From Sulfurimonas sp. UBA6792 (GTDB taxonomy: Bacteria; Campylobacterota; Campylobacteria; Campylobacterales; Sulfurimonadaceae), in the NCBI GenBank assembly GCA_002452425.1, contig DKFQ01000051.1:1-30352 (forward strand): a stretch of 30,352 bases of DNA. The letters run 5' to 3'. How positions within the stretch are numbered: the first letter of the stretch is position 1; every line of letters starts with the position of its first letter. Positions 13,204 to 20,155 of the stretch are shown piece after piece. The notes under the pieces were generated by a model. That model made no database searches, had not been told where the DNA came from, and was given only the letters and a program-made list of their open reading frames with translations. A program made the position numbers and the translations under genes.

Positions 13204-15955
13204 TTAACACCTTTGAACATCTCTCACATGTATGCTCTTCGTCTATTGATTGGTATTTCCAACATCTTGGGCATTTTGCTTTTGTTGCTTTTTGGATGAC
13301 AAAAATATCTCCATCAACCTCGAACTTTCCAAGCTCTTCGATGATTTCAGTATGTGCGATACCTGAAACTACAAACCAATCTTCGGCAGCAGTTTTATCC
13401 ATTTTAGCTATTTTTTCAGACTCGGTAACTATGACAAGCTCCAAAGTGTTTTTGATGATTTTCTCTTTTTTAAGTCCGTCAACTATCTCAAAAAACTTCT
13501 CTCTTGCACTGTTCATATAAGGAGCGTCAAAAGTTGATGCAACGCCCTCTATGCCCTCGTGTACAAAGTCAAAGATATCTTCTCTTTCATTTTTGATAAC
13601 GGCAGGAAGATGCTCTACTATCTCATCTGCGGTGTATGTCAAAATCGGAGCGATGAGTGTCAGAAGTGACTTTGTCATGATTGCCATTGCACTCTGGCTT
13701 GAGGTTCTTCTTGGGTCGTTTATAGCGTCACAGTAGAGGCTGTCTTTTGTGATGTCGATATAGATACCGCTTAGTTCGTTTACTACAAAGTTGTTTAACA
13801 TACTCATGCCATGAACAAAGTTGTAGTTGCTAAATGATTTGTAAACAGCGTCAAATACGGTTTTTGCCTCGCTAAGTATCCATTTGTCAAGCTCGCCCAT
13901 TTCGTTATATGGCGTGATAGCTTTTAGGTCGTTAATATTTGCCAACATAATTCTAAAAGTATTTCTTAGTTTGCGGTAGTTCTCGGCACTCTGTTTTAGG
14001 ATGTTTTGAGAGATTTTTAGATCTCCTTGATAGTCGCTTGACGCAACCCAAAGGCGAAGTATCTCACTGCCGTACTCTTTTAAAACCGCATCAGGTGCGA
14101 CGACATTGCCCTTTGACTTGGACATCTTCTCGCCTTTTTCATCAACCGTGAAACCGTGAGTAAGAACCATTTTATAAGGTGCTTTGTGTTCAACCGCCGT
14201 GCTTAAAAACATAGATGACTGAAACCATCCGCGGTGTTGGTCGCTTCCCTCTAGGTAAAGGTCTGCTTGATACTCTCCTGCATCATAGTTGCGGGATTTT
14301 AAAACGCTGTACCATGTAGAGCCGCTGTCAAACCACACATCTAGGATATCGGTTACTTTTTCAAGCTCATCGGCTTTGTATCCAGAGCCTGGATAGAGGA
14401 GCTGCTCTGTCGGCATGGAGTACCATGCATCGCTTCCGTGCATCTCAAAAATCATAGCGACAAAATTTAAAACCTTCTCATCAAGCAAGACTTCTCCCGT
14501 TGCTTTTACTCTGAAAAATGCTATCGGCACACCCCAATCTCTTTGACGGGAGATACACCAGTCAGGGCGGTTTTCAACCATGCTTCTTAGTCTGTTTTTG
14601 CCGCTCTCAGGGAAAAATAGAGTTTTTTCAACCTCATTAAGGGCTATCTCTCTTAGTGTTTTATCTTTACCTTTTGGAGTGCCGTCAACGCTTATAAACC
14701 ACTGTTTTGTAGCTCTAAATATAAGAGGCGTGTGGCTTCTCCAGCAGTGCGGATATGAGTGGGTAAACTTGCTTACTTTAAGCACGCTCTCGCCCATCAT
14801 CTCGATTAACTCATCGTTAGATTTGAAGATGTGGCGACCGACAAAGCTCTCTCCATTTGGAATAAGCCCTAAACCTACTACAGTCTCATCAAAACATCCA
14901 GTCTCATCAACAGGCATGATAACTTCCAAGTCATAAACAAGTCCGATGCGGTAGTCATCCTCACCATGCCCTGGAGCCGTGTGTACACATCCAGTTCCGC
15001 TGTCCATAAGAACATGCTCTCCTAAAACGATGCGGGAAGTTCTGCCATTTAGCGGGTTTAGGGCTAAAAGATTTTCAAACTCTTTAGCATGAAATGTTTG
15101 TGCCACTTCTCCCTCTAACACTCCTTGCTCTCTTAGAGAGTTTAGAAGCTCTTTTGCCACGATATAGCCAGTTGTTGTAAGCACATACTCTTCGTTTGGA
15201 TTTAGTGATATGCCCGTATTTGCAGGAATCGTCCAAGGAGTTGTAGTCCAGATAACAAGAGCCGCTTTGGCCGTTACAGCGAGTTTTGATTTTGCATCAT
15301 CGCTTAGTTCAAATGCTATAAAAATAGAGTGTGACTCTTTGTTTTCATACTCAACTTCAGCTTCAGCAAGTGCAGTTCTCTCAGCCCATGACCAAAATAC
15401 AGGTTTGCTTCTTTCGATGAGAAGCCCCTTTTTAGCGACATTGCAAAGTGTGCGGTAGATATTTGCTTCAAATTTGTAGTCCATAGTAACATAAGGATTT
15501 TCCCAGTCTGCTATGACACCGAGTTTTTTAAACTCATCTCTTTGAATATCTATAAACTCCGATGCATGAGCACGGCAAAGCTCTCTGATTTTTGCGGTTT
15601 CAAGCAGCTCTTTTTTCTGTTTCCCGCCAAGTTTCTTCTCAACTTGTTGCTCAATCGGCAGACCATGACAGTCCCAGCCTGGAGTAAAACGGACAGATTT
15701 GCCGCTAAAATAGTTATGTTTTATAATGATATCTTTTAAGATTTTATTGAGGGCATGTCCGATGTGTGTGTGACCGTTTGCGTATGGAGGACCGTCATGA
15801 AGTGTAAAACTTTGCGCATCTTTGCGGTTTTTCTTCATTTTTTCATAGACTTTTTTATCATCCCAAGAAGCGTATCTTTTTGGTTCGTTGTTTATGAGAT
15901 TGCCGCGCATCTCGAATTTTGTAGTAGGTAAAAGGAGTGTATCTTTGTAATCCAT
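13196..15955 (-). CDS. ileS: isoleucyl-tRNA synthetase
   Basis: The 919-residue class I synthetase charges tRNA(Ile) with isoleucine in the cytoplasm. It has PPYANGHTHIGH (HIGH at 64-67), GWDCHGLPIE, an editing CP1 domain with TTPWTIPAN, and the KMSKSKGN loop near residue 607. The C-terminal zinc knuckle, CPRCW and CERC, is present, as in the bacterial (type 1) form. Length is normal. The ATG at 15955 has GGAA five bases upstream, and a TATAAT lies at 15985-15990. Two small genes follow it on the same strand with overlap or a 6-base gap. Confidence 0.97.
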   Translation of the reverse strand: MDYKDTLLLPTTKFEMRGNLINNEPKRYASWDDKKVYEKMKKNRKDAQSFTLHDGPPYANGHTHIGHALNKILKDIIIKHNYFSGKSVRFTPGWDCHGLPIEQQVEKKLGGKQKKELLETAKIRELCRAHASEFIDIQRDEFKKLGVIADWENPYVTMDYKFEANIYRTLCNVAKKGLLIERSKPVFWSWAERTALAEAEVEYENKESHSIFIAFELSDDAKSKLAVTAKAALVIWTTTPWTIPANTGISLNPNEEYVLTTTGYIVAKELLNSLREQGVLEGEVAQTFHAKEFENLLALNPLNGRTSRIVLGEHVLMDSGTGCVHTAPGHGEDDYRIGLVYDLEVIMPVDETGCFDETVVGLGLIPNGESFVGRHIFKSNDELIEMMGESVLKVSKFTHSYPHCWRSHTPLIFRATKQWFISVDGTPKGKDKTLREIALNEVEKTLFFPESGKNRLRSMVENRPDWCISRQRDWGVPIAFFRVKATGEVLLDEKVLNFVAMIFEMHGSDAWYSMPTEQLLYPGSGYKADELEKVTDILDVWFDSGSTWYSVLKSRNYDAGEYQADLYLEGSDQHRGWFQSSMFLSTAVEHKAPYKMVLTHGFTVDEKGEKMSKSKGNVVAPDAVLKEYGSEILRLWVASSDYQGDLKISQNILKQSAENYRKLRNTFRIMLANINDLKAITPYNEMGELDKWILSEAKTVFDAVYKSFSNYNFVHGMSMLNNFVVNELSGIYIDITKDSLYCDAINDPRRTSSQSAMAIMTKSLLTLIAPILTYTADEIVEHLPAVIKNEREDIFDFVHEGIEGVASTFDAPYMNSAREKFFEIVDGLKKEKIIKNTLELVIVTESEKIAKMDKTAAEDWFVVSGIAHTEIIEELGKFEVDGDIFVIQKATKAKCPRCWKYQSIDEEHTCERCSKVLNA

Positions 15956-15984
15956 AGCTGTTCCAAATCGTAGAAAATTTTTGG

Positions 15985-15990
15985 ATTATA
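15985..15990 (-). promoter_or_regulatory. ileS -10 box
   Basis: Minus-strand TATAAT in AGATATAATCCAAAAA, 30 bases before the ileS ATG. A second minus-strand TATAAT-like element lies near 16021-16027, overlapping the likely promoter of the divergent CinA-family gene. Confidence 0.45.
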
Positions 15991-16063
15991 TCTCTTAAGC
16001 GTTTAAAAGCTACTTTAATGTATTATAGTCAGCAAAATCAATTTCTAAAAGGTTATGCTCATC

Positions 16064-17152
16064 ATGAAACTTCATCTTCTTCTTATTGGTAACAAGTTTA
16101 TTTACAACACGCCGTTGCGGGAGTATGTTATTAGAAAGATAGAGCAAAAAACAGATTTTATCCACTCTATCACTTTTTTCAAAGAGAGCGACAATTCACT
16201 TTTTCTCTATTTGGACAAAGAACTCAACACAAAAAATAGACAAATTATTGTCACAACAAAACAGCACTTCTCAACCATTGGTAAACTTTTATGTACCATA
16301 ACTGGCGATAATCAGATTTTAAAAGAGGATATGCTTATTCCATCTAACTCCTCTGTTTTTGAGGATGGAAGTTATCTTTTAGAGTATAGGGATTCTATTA
16401 CTAACGTTCTTCATATGGATGAGATGCAGATGTTTCCGGAAGTTTTGCTAAGTATGGAGGATTCTAAAGCAGCAGTGCATCTTTTTGAGGAGGACAAAGA
16501 GAGTGCGATGGCGATGCTCTCTCCTATAGCACAGATGTATGATTTGAAGATAGACGTAGTCAATCTCATTGATGGATGGTTACGGATTGATGTTAGAAGT
16601 AAGAAGTATGGAAATATATCCAAATTCATCGCCTCTGCAAAACAGCTGCTCCCAAATAAACTCATTGCAGCGTCAAGTATGCCAAGTTATATTATAGAAA
16701 AACTCTCAGCAAGTGGAAAAAAAATCTCTTTTGCTGAGAGTTGCACAGGAGGGCTTTTAACCTACTATTTTACGAAGCATAACGGAGCATCTAAAGTTCT
16801 TGAGGGCTCTCTTGTCACCTACTCAAACACGATGAAAGAGAACTGGCTCGGGGTACATGGCAAGACACTTCAAGAATATGGTGCAGTAAGCAGTGAGGTT
16901 GTTATGGAGATGAGCGAGGGCGCTATGAATGTAAGCAGTGCTGATTATACCGTCTCGATTAGTGGTATAGCTGGTGATACAGGGGGGACGCTGTACAAGC
17001 CAGTTGGCACTGTTTATGTGAGCGTAAGAAGCAAAGAGCACCATAAAGAGAGTCGCCTTCATCTGAATGGAGATAGAAACTATGTACAGCAGCAAAGTGT
17101 GCTCTTTGCTATAAAAATGCTACTCTTGTTAGACAAAGAGACATTTTTTTAA
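16064..17152 (+). CDS. CinA-family protein (C-terminal PncC-type domain, divergent N-terminus)
   Basis: The C-terminal half is a CinA/PncC domain: FAESCTGGLLTYYF near residue 223, EGSLVTYSN, NWLGV, YGAVSSEVV and SISGIAGDTGG with KPVGTVYVSV. PncC domains deamidate nicotinamide mononucleotide in NAD recycling. The first 190 residues sit where CinA has its MoCF-like domain (LLLIGNKFIYNTPLREY), but the usual GGLGPTxDD motif is missing, with TTKQHFSTIGK near the expected place. The start is ambiguous: ATG 16055 has AAGG only 2 bases before it, and ATG 16064 has it 11 bases before; the latter gives a cleaner N-terminal strand. It is single, between divergent ileS and the tRNA cluster. Confidence 0.8.
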   Translation: MKLHLLLIGNKFIYNTPLREYVIRKIEQKTDFIHSITFFKESDNSLFLYLDKELNTKNRQIIVTTKQHFSTIGKLLCTITGDNQILKEDMLIPSNSSVFEDGSYLLEYRDSITNVLHMDEMQMFPEVLLSMEDSKAAVHLFEEDKESAMAMLSPIAQMYDLKIDVVNLIDGWLRIDVRSKKYGNISKFIASAKQLLPNKLIAASSMPSYIIEKLSASGKKISFAESCTGGLLTYYFTKHNGASKVLEGSLVTYSNTMKENWLGVHGKTLQEYGAVSSEVVMEMSEGAMNVSSADYTVSISGIAGDTGGTLYKPVGTVYVSVRSKEHHKESRLHLNGDRNYVQQQSVLFAIKMLLLLDKETFF

Positions 17153-17169
17153 ATTTGTCCTATTTTTTC

Positions 17170-17198
17170 TTGACAATTAAAACCTATTTGCCTATAAT
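17170..17198 (+). promoter_or_regulatory. sigma-70 promoter of the tRNA cluster
   Basis: Perfect TTGACA (17170-17175) and TATAAT (17193-17198) with a 17-base spacer, 28 bases before the tRNA-Lys gene. A CCTCT/AGAGG inverted pair (17204-17221) lies in the leader. No other promoter in the window has a consensus -35. Confidence 0.8.
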
Positions 17199-17225
17199 TT
17201 CGACCTCTAAACAAATAGAGGGTAT

Positions 17226-17301
17226 GTCTTGTTAGCTCAGCCGGTAGAGCATCTCACTTTTAATGAGGTGGCCGATGGTTCGAATCCATCACAGGACACC
17301 A
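17226..17301 (+). tRNA. tRNA-Lys (TTT)
   Basis: A 76-base cloverleaf: acceptor GTCTTGT pairs ACAGGAC, the T-arm is GATGG/CCATC around TTCGAAT, and the anticodon loop has TTT. CCA is encoded. First gene of the cluster. Confidence 0.97.
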
Positions 17302-17314
17302 GTTTTTATAATGC

Positions 17315-17391
17315 GCGGTGGTAGTTCAGTTGGTTAGAATACTTGCCTGTCACGCAGGGGGTCACGGGTTCGAGCCCCGTTCATCGCGCCA
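17315..17391 (+). tRNA. tRNA-Asp (GTC), copy 1
   Basis: A 77-base cloverleaf with anticodon GTC in CTGTCAC. Acceptor GCGGTGG pairs TCATCGC with two G-U pairs, and CCA is encoded. It differs from copy 2 (17870) in the acceptor stem, anticodon stem and T-stem, with mostly compensating changes. It starts 13 bases after tRNA-Lys. Confidence 0.96.
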
Positions 17392-17403
17392 TTTTTTGAT
17401 TAT

Positions 17404-17461
17404 TTGCACGCAATATTTCGCTCACATACTTTGAGTATGCTATGCAAAATCTTACGCACAA
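17404..17461. repeat. imperfect long palindrome between tRNA-Asp and tRNA-Val (copy A)
   Basis: The inner arms CATACT/AGTATG (17425-17430, 17434-17439) flank TTG. They extend outward imperfectly through ATTTCGC/GCAAAAT and TTGCACGCAA/TTACGCACAA. It aligns with copy B after tRNA-Val; both follow an identical TTTTTTGATTAT directly after the tRNA CCA. Confidence 0.6.
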
Positions 17462-17487
17462 CTAATTCAAAAACCTAAATGAAATTA

Positions 17488-17563
17488 GGGCGTTTAGCTC
17501 AGTTGGTAGAGCGCTACCCTTACAAGGTAGATGTCACTGGTTCGAGTCCAGTAATGCCCACCA
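17488..17563 (+). tRNA. tRNA-Val (TAC), copy 1
   Basis: A 76-base cloverleaf with anticodon TAC in CTTACAA. Acceptor GGGCGTT pairs AATGCCC, and CCA is encoded. It is identical to copy 2 at 17783 over its full length. Confidence 0.97.
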
Positions 17564-17583
17564 TTTTTTGATTATACTTCGTT

Positions 17584-17624
17584 AAATTTCAACCCACATA
17601 GTTTACTATGTTTCGTTAAAATTT
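17584..17624. repeat. imperfect palindrome between tRNA-Val and tRNA-Glu (copy B)
   Basis: The inner arms ACATAG(T)/(A)CTATGT flank a short TT or TTTA loop. AAATTTCAAC and GTTAAAATTT extend the stem. It shares layout and partial sequence (CACATAnTTTnnTATG) with copy A at 17404-17461. Confidence 0.6.
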
Positions 17625-17677
17625 GCCTTGTCTAATGCAAAAAACAAGTTTTATAAAACCTTTTGTTGAATGAAAGT

Positions 17678-17753
17678 GACCCTTTCGTCTAGTGGCCAAG
17701 GACACTATCACTTCATGGTAGGGACAGAGGTTCAAATCCTTTAGGGGTCGCCA
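17678..17753 (+). tRNA. tRNA-Glu (TTC)
   Basis: A 76-base cloverleaf: acceptor GACCCTT pairs AGGGGTC (one G-U), the T-arm is AGAGG/CCTTT around TTCAAAT, and CCA is encoded. The anticodon loop reads ACTTCAT between CTATC and GGTAG, so position 33 is C instead of the near-universal U. The family assignment rests on the TTC anticodon and on the strong match to bacterial tRNA-Glu D-arm sequence. Confidence 0.92.
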
Positions 17754-17782
17754 TCTTATTTGGTGTTTATAGTTATAAAAAT

Positions 17783-17858
17783 GGGCGTTTAGCTCAGTTG
17801 GTAGAGCGCTACCCTTACAAGGTAGATGTCACTGGTTCGAGTCCAGTAATGCCCACCA
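17783..17858 (+). tRNA. tRNA-Val (TAC), copy 2
   Basis: Identical in all 76 bases to copy 1 at 17488, with encoded CCA. The flanks differ apart from a T-run after the CCA. Confidence 0.97.
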
Positions 17859-17869
17859 TTTTTATATGC

Positions 17870-17946
17870 GCAGCGGTAGTTCAGTTGGTTAGAATACCTG
17901 CCTGTCACGCAGGGGGTCGCGGGTTCGAGCCCCGTCCGCTGCGCCA
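17870..17946 (+). tRNA. tRNA-Asp (GTC), copy 2
   Basis: A 77-base cloverleaf with anticodon GTC. Acceptor GCAGCGG pairs CCGCTGC perfectly, and CCA is encoded. Last gene of the tRNA cluster. The 77 bases to the rodA stop hold only a weak CTTTAA/TTAAAG hairpin (18013-18029). Confidence 0.97.
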
Positions 17947-18023
17947 CTTCATCCCCTTGGCAAATCAGCATAATAAAAAATCATCACAACACAAAATTTT
18001 AAACTAATAACTCTTTAACTCAT

Positions 18024-19136
18024 TTAAAGAAAACTTTTTGTTCCCCGTCCATCATACATATCTTTGTAACGAAATGTGATGAGGTTTTGCATAATCGCAA
18101 AAAGAATCATAAAGTTGATAAAACTACTCCCCCCATAGCTAAACATAGGCAAAGGAACTCCGACAACAGGGGCGAATCCTATGGTCATGAAGATATTTAC
18201 CCCCATATAGATAAAAATCATAAAGGCAATGGCTACTGTGACAACTTTGATAAAATGGTCGTTGTTAAAAATGCTTAGGCTCATGAGATGCAAGATAAGT
18301 AAAACATAGAGCAAGATAACGCCTAGCGCACCTAAAAATCCAGTTCTCTCAACCAAAAAAGCAAAGATAAAATCACTCGTTGCAATAGGCAAAAAGCGCA
18401 TTTGTGTTTGCGTAGCGTCCTCTTTTGATTTGCCAGTCCATCCGCCTGAACCAATGGCGATGATGGATTGTTGCACATGGTAAGAGGGTTTTTCACTTAC
18501 AAAATCGTGGATTCTTGTTCTTTGGTAGTCATGGAGTAAAAACTGGTAAGCAATGGGTGAAAAAAGCAAAATTCCCCCGACTAAAAACGCCCATATTTTC
18601 CAGTAAACACCGATATAAAAGAGTACCCCAAAACCAATAAGAAGAAGTACAAGAGCCGTCCCTAAATCAGGCTCTTTGGCTATGAGTATAAAGGGTAAAA
18701 GAATATAGAAGCTGATTTTTAAAAACTCTTTGAGTCCATAGCCCTGCATTGGCGGTGGAGATTTGTTGATGAGATAGGCAAGCATTAAAATGAGAGCGGG
18801 TTTAACAAACTCTGATGGTTGGATGGTGGCGTTGATAAAAGGGATGTCTATCCATCTTTGCGCACCAAGTCTTGCATGCCCAAAGAACTCAACCATAAGC
18901 AGAAGAAAGATGCTAATCCAGTAGATAGAAGGAATAAGCCAACTCATCCTGCGAATAGGAAGTAAAAAAACGGCTAAAAATGTTAATGTCGCAACCCCAA
19001 CATAAGCTAGCTGTTTTTGTGCAAGTGCCGGAACTGCTTCGCTGATAAGCCAGTTGGAGGTAAGTACGAGGGGAATAATTAAAATAATGGAAAATATATC
19101 AAATTGTGCTAAAATGCGCTTATCAATTCTCCACAA
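18024..19136 (-). CDS. rodA: rod-shape peptidoglycan glycosyltransferase RodA (SEDS family)
   Basis: RodA polymerises lipid II into glycan strands during cell elongation, with a class B PBP. The protein has about ten membrane helices and the SEDS motifs: GAQRWIDIPF with TIQPSEFVKPALI, the catalytic-type Asp in KEPDLGTAL, the SGGWTGKS loop, and a C-terminal GVPLPMFSYGGSS. I prefer the TTG at 19136 (370 residues, starting WRIDKRILAQFD) because GGAG lies 8 bases before it and a TACAAT box at 19163-19168 would place the transcript start downstream of the ATG at 19172. The longer form has 382 residues. It is divergent from the pseudouridine synthase gene and convergent with the tRNA cluster. Confidence 0.93.
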   Translation of the reverse strand: MWRIDKRILAQFDIFSIILIIPLVLTSNWLISEAVPALAQKQLAYVGVATLTFLAVFLLPIRRMSWLIPSIYWISIFLLLMVEFFGHARLGAQRWIDIPFINATIQPSEFVKPALILMLAYLINKSPPPMQGYGLKEFLKISFYILLPFILIAKEPDLGTALVLLLIGFGVLFYIGVYWKIWAFLVGGILLFSPIAYQFLLHDYQRTRIHDFVSEKPSYHVQQSIIAIGSGGWTGKSKEDATQTQMRFLPIATSDFIFAFLVERTGFLGALGVILLYVLLILHLMSLSIFNNDHFIKVVTVAIAFMIFIYMGVNIFMTIGFAPVVGVPLPMFSYGGSSFINFMILFAIMQNLITFRYKDMYDGRGTKSFL

Positions 19137-19162
19137 ATTTGAAACTCCATAAAATTTTAGAA

Positions 19163-19168
19163 ATTGTA
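19163..19168 (-). promoter_or_regulatory. possible rodA -10 box
   Basis: Minus-strand TACAAT in GATACAATTTC. If used, RNA starts near 19156, so translation from ATG 19172 would be impossible and TTG 19136 becomes the start. Confidence 0.35.
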
Positions 19169-19183
19169 TCATAAAGGTTTATA

Positions 19184-20155
19184 ATGAATGCAACACATAG
19201 ATATATTTGCGATGATGCACAGCGTCTTGATACGTTTCTTGCATCGCAAATAGGGCAAAGCCGTTCGCAGGTTGCACAGCTTATCTTAAGAGAATCTGTA
19301 CTTGTAGATGGCAAAGTCGTCTCACGTGCAGGCGTTAAACTAAAAGAGAATCAAATCATTACCGTAAACCTTCCTGATATGCAGATAAGCTCTCCATTGG
19401 AGATAGACTTTAGTGTCGCAGTGCTTTATGAAGATGAGGATGTTTTGGTTATCAACAAACCAAGCGGACTTACCGTGCATCCTGCTCCTAGTGTCAAAGA
19501 AGCGACGTTGGTTGACTGGCTCAAGCATAAAGGGATTCGTCTCTCAACGCTCAGCGGAGAGGAGAGACACGGAATCGTGCATAGACTTGACAAAGGGACA
19601 AGCGGTACAATGGTTATCGCAAAGAACAATGCGTCGCATGAGTTTTTATCTAGCCAACTTCAAGACAAAAGCATGGGAAGATACTATCTAGCAGTTGTTA
19701 ATCCGCCACTTAAAGAAGATATAGTTGCAGTGGAGTGCCCCATCGCTAGAAGCACGCATAACAGACTTAAGATGGGATGTTTAGAGCATGGCAAATACGC
19801 AAAGAGCCTTTTTAAGGCGTTGGCATTGTCAAAAGATGAAAAAAATCAACTTATTGCTTGTAAGCTTTTTACTGGAAGAACACATCAGATTCGTGTTCAT
19901 TTAGAGAAGATAAATCGCCATATTGTGGGAGACCATATTTATGCGCAAAGTCCAAAACTAGAGAAGTCGGAACGCATTTTGCTTCATGCATATAGCATAT
20001 ACTTTATTCACCCGACAACAAGAGAAGAGGTCTCTTTTACCGCGCCTTTGGACGTAGCAATGGGAGAATATATAGAGAAAAAATTTGATATGGAGCAGAT
20101 GGATGAGACTATGGACGTTAACAACATTATACGCAGTTTCGCTACTTATTCTTAG
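19184..20155 (+). CDS. RluA/RluD-type 23S rRNA pseudouridine synthase
   Basis: The 323-residue protein has an N-terminal S4 RNA-binding domain (about 12-60, RLDTFLASQIGQSRSQV) and a pseudouridine synthase domain with INKPSGLTVHPAP, then HRLDKGTSG with catalytic Asp136, and GRTHQIRVH. It isomerises uridine to pseudouridine, most likely in 23S rRNA; exact positions (RluD or RluC type) cannot be read from sequence. The ATG at 19184 has AAAGG six bases upstream. Its last 53 bases overlap the lipoprotein gene. C. jejuni, from memory, has the same neighbour order. Confidence 0.9.
   Translation: MNATHRYICDDAQRLDTFLASQIGQSRSQVAQLILRESVLVDGKVVSRAGVKLKENQIITVNLPDMQISSPLEIDFSVAVLYEDEDVLVINKPSGLTVHPAPSVKEATLVDWLKHKGIRLSTLSGEERHGIVHRLDKGTSGTMVIAKNNASHEFLSSQLQDKSMGRYYLAVVNPPLKEDIVAVECPIARSTHNRLKMGCLEHGKYAKSLFKALALSKDEKNQLIACKLFTGRTHQIRVHLEKINRHIVGDHIYAQSPKLEKSERILLHAYSIYFIHPTTREEVSFTAPLDVAMGEYIEKKFDMEQMDETMDVNNIIRSFATYS

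Noticed and set aside
17302..17314. TATAAT just before tRNA-Asp copy 1 as an internal promoter
   Set aside because: It lies about two bases before the mature tRNA, so the transcript would start inside the tRNA.
17789..18007. Open frames on both strands over tRNA-Val and tRNA-Asp copy 2, including one reading GRGFEPRPLRH
   Set aside because: These are the classic false translations of tRNA T-arm sequence; the tRNA genes explain the region.
19180..19185. TATAAT overlapping the pseudouridine synthase start codon as its promoter
   Set aside because: It includes the first two bases of the ATG, so RNA would begin after the start codon.
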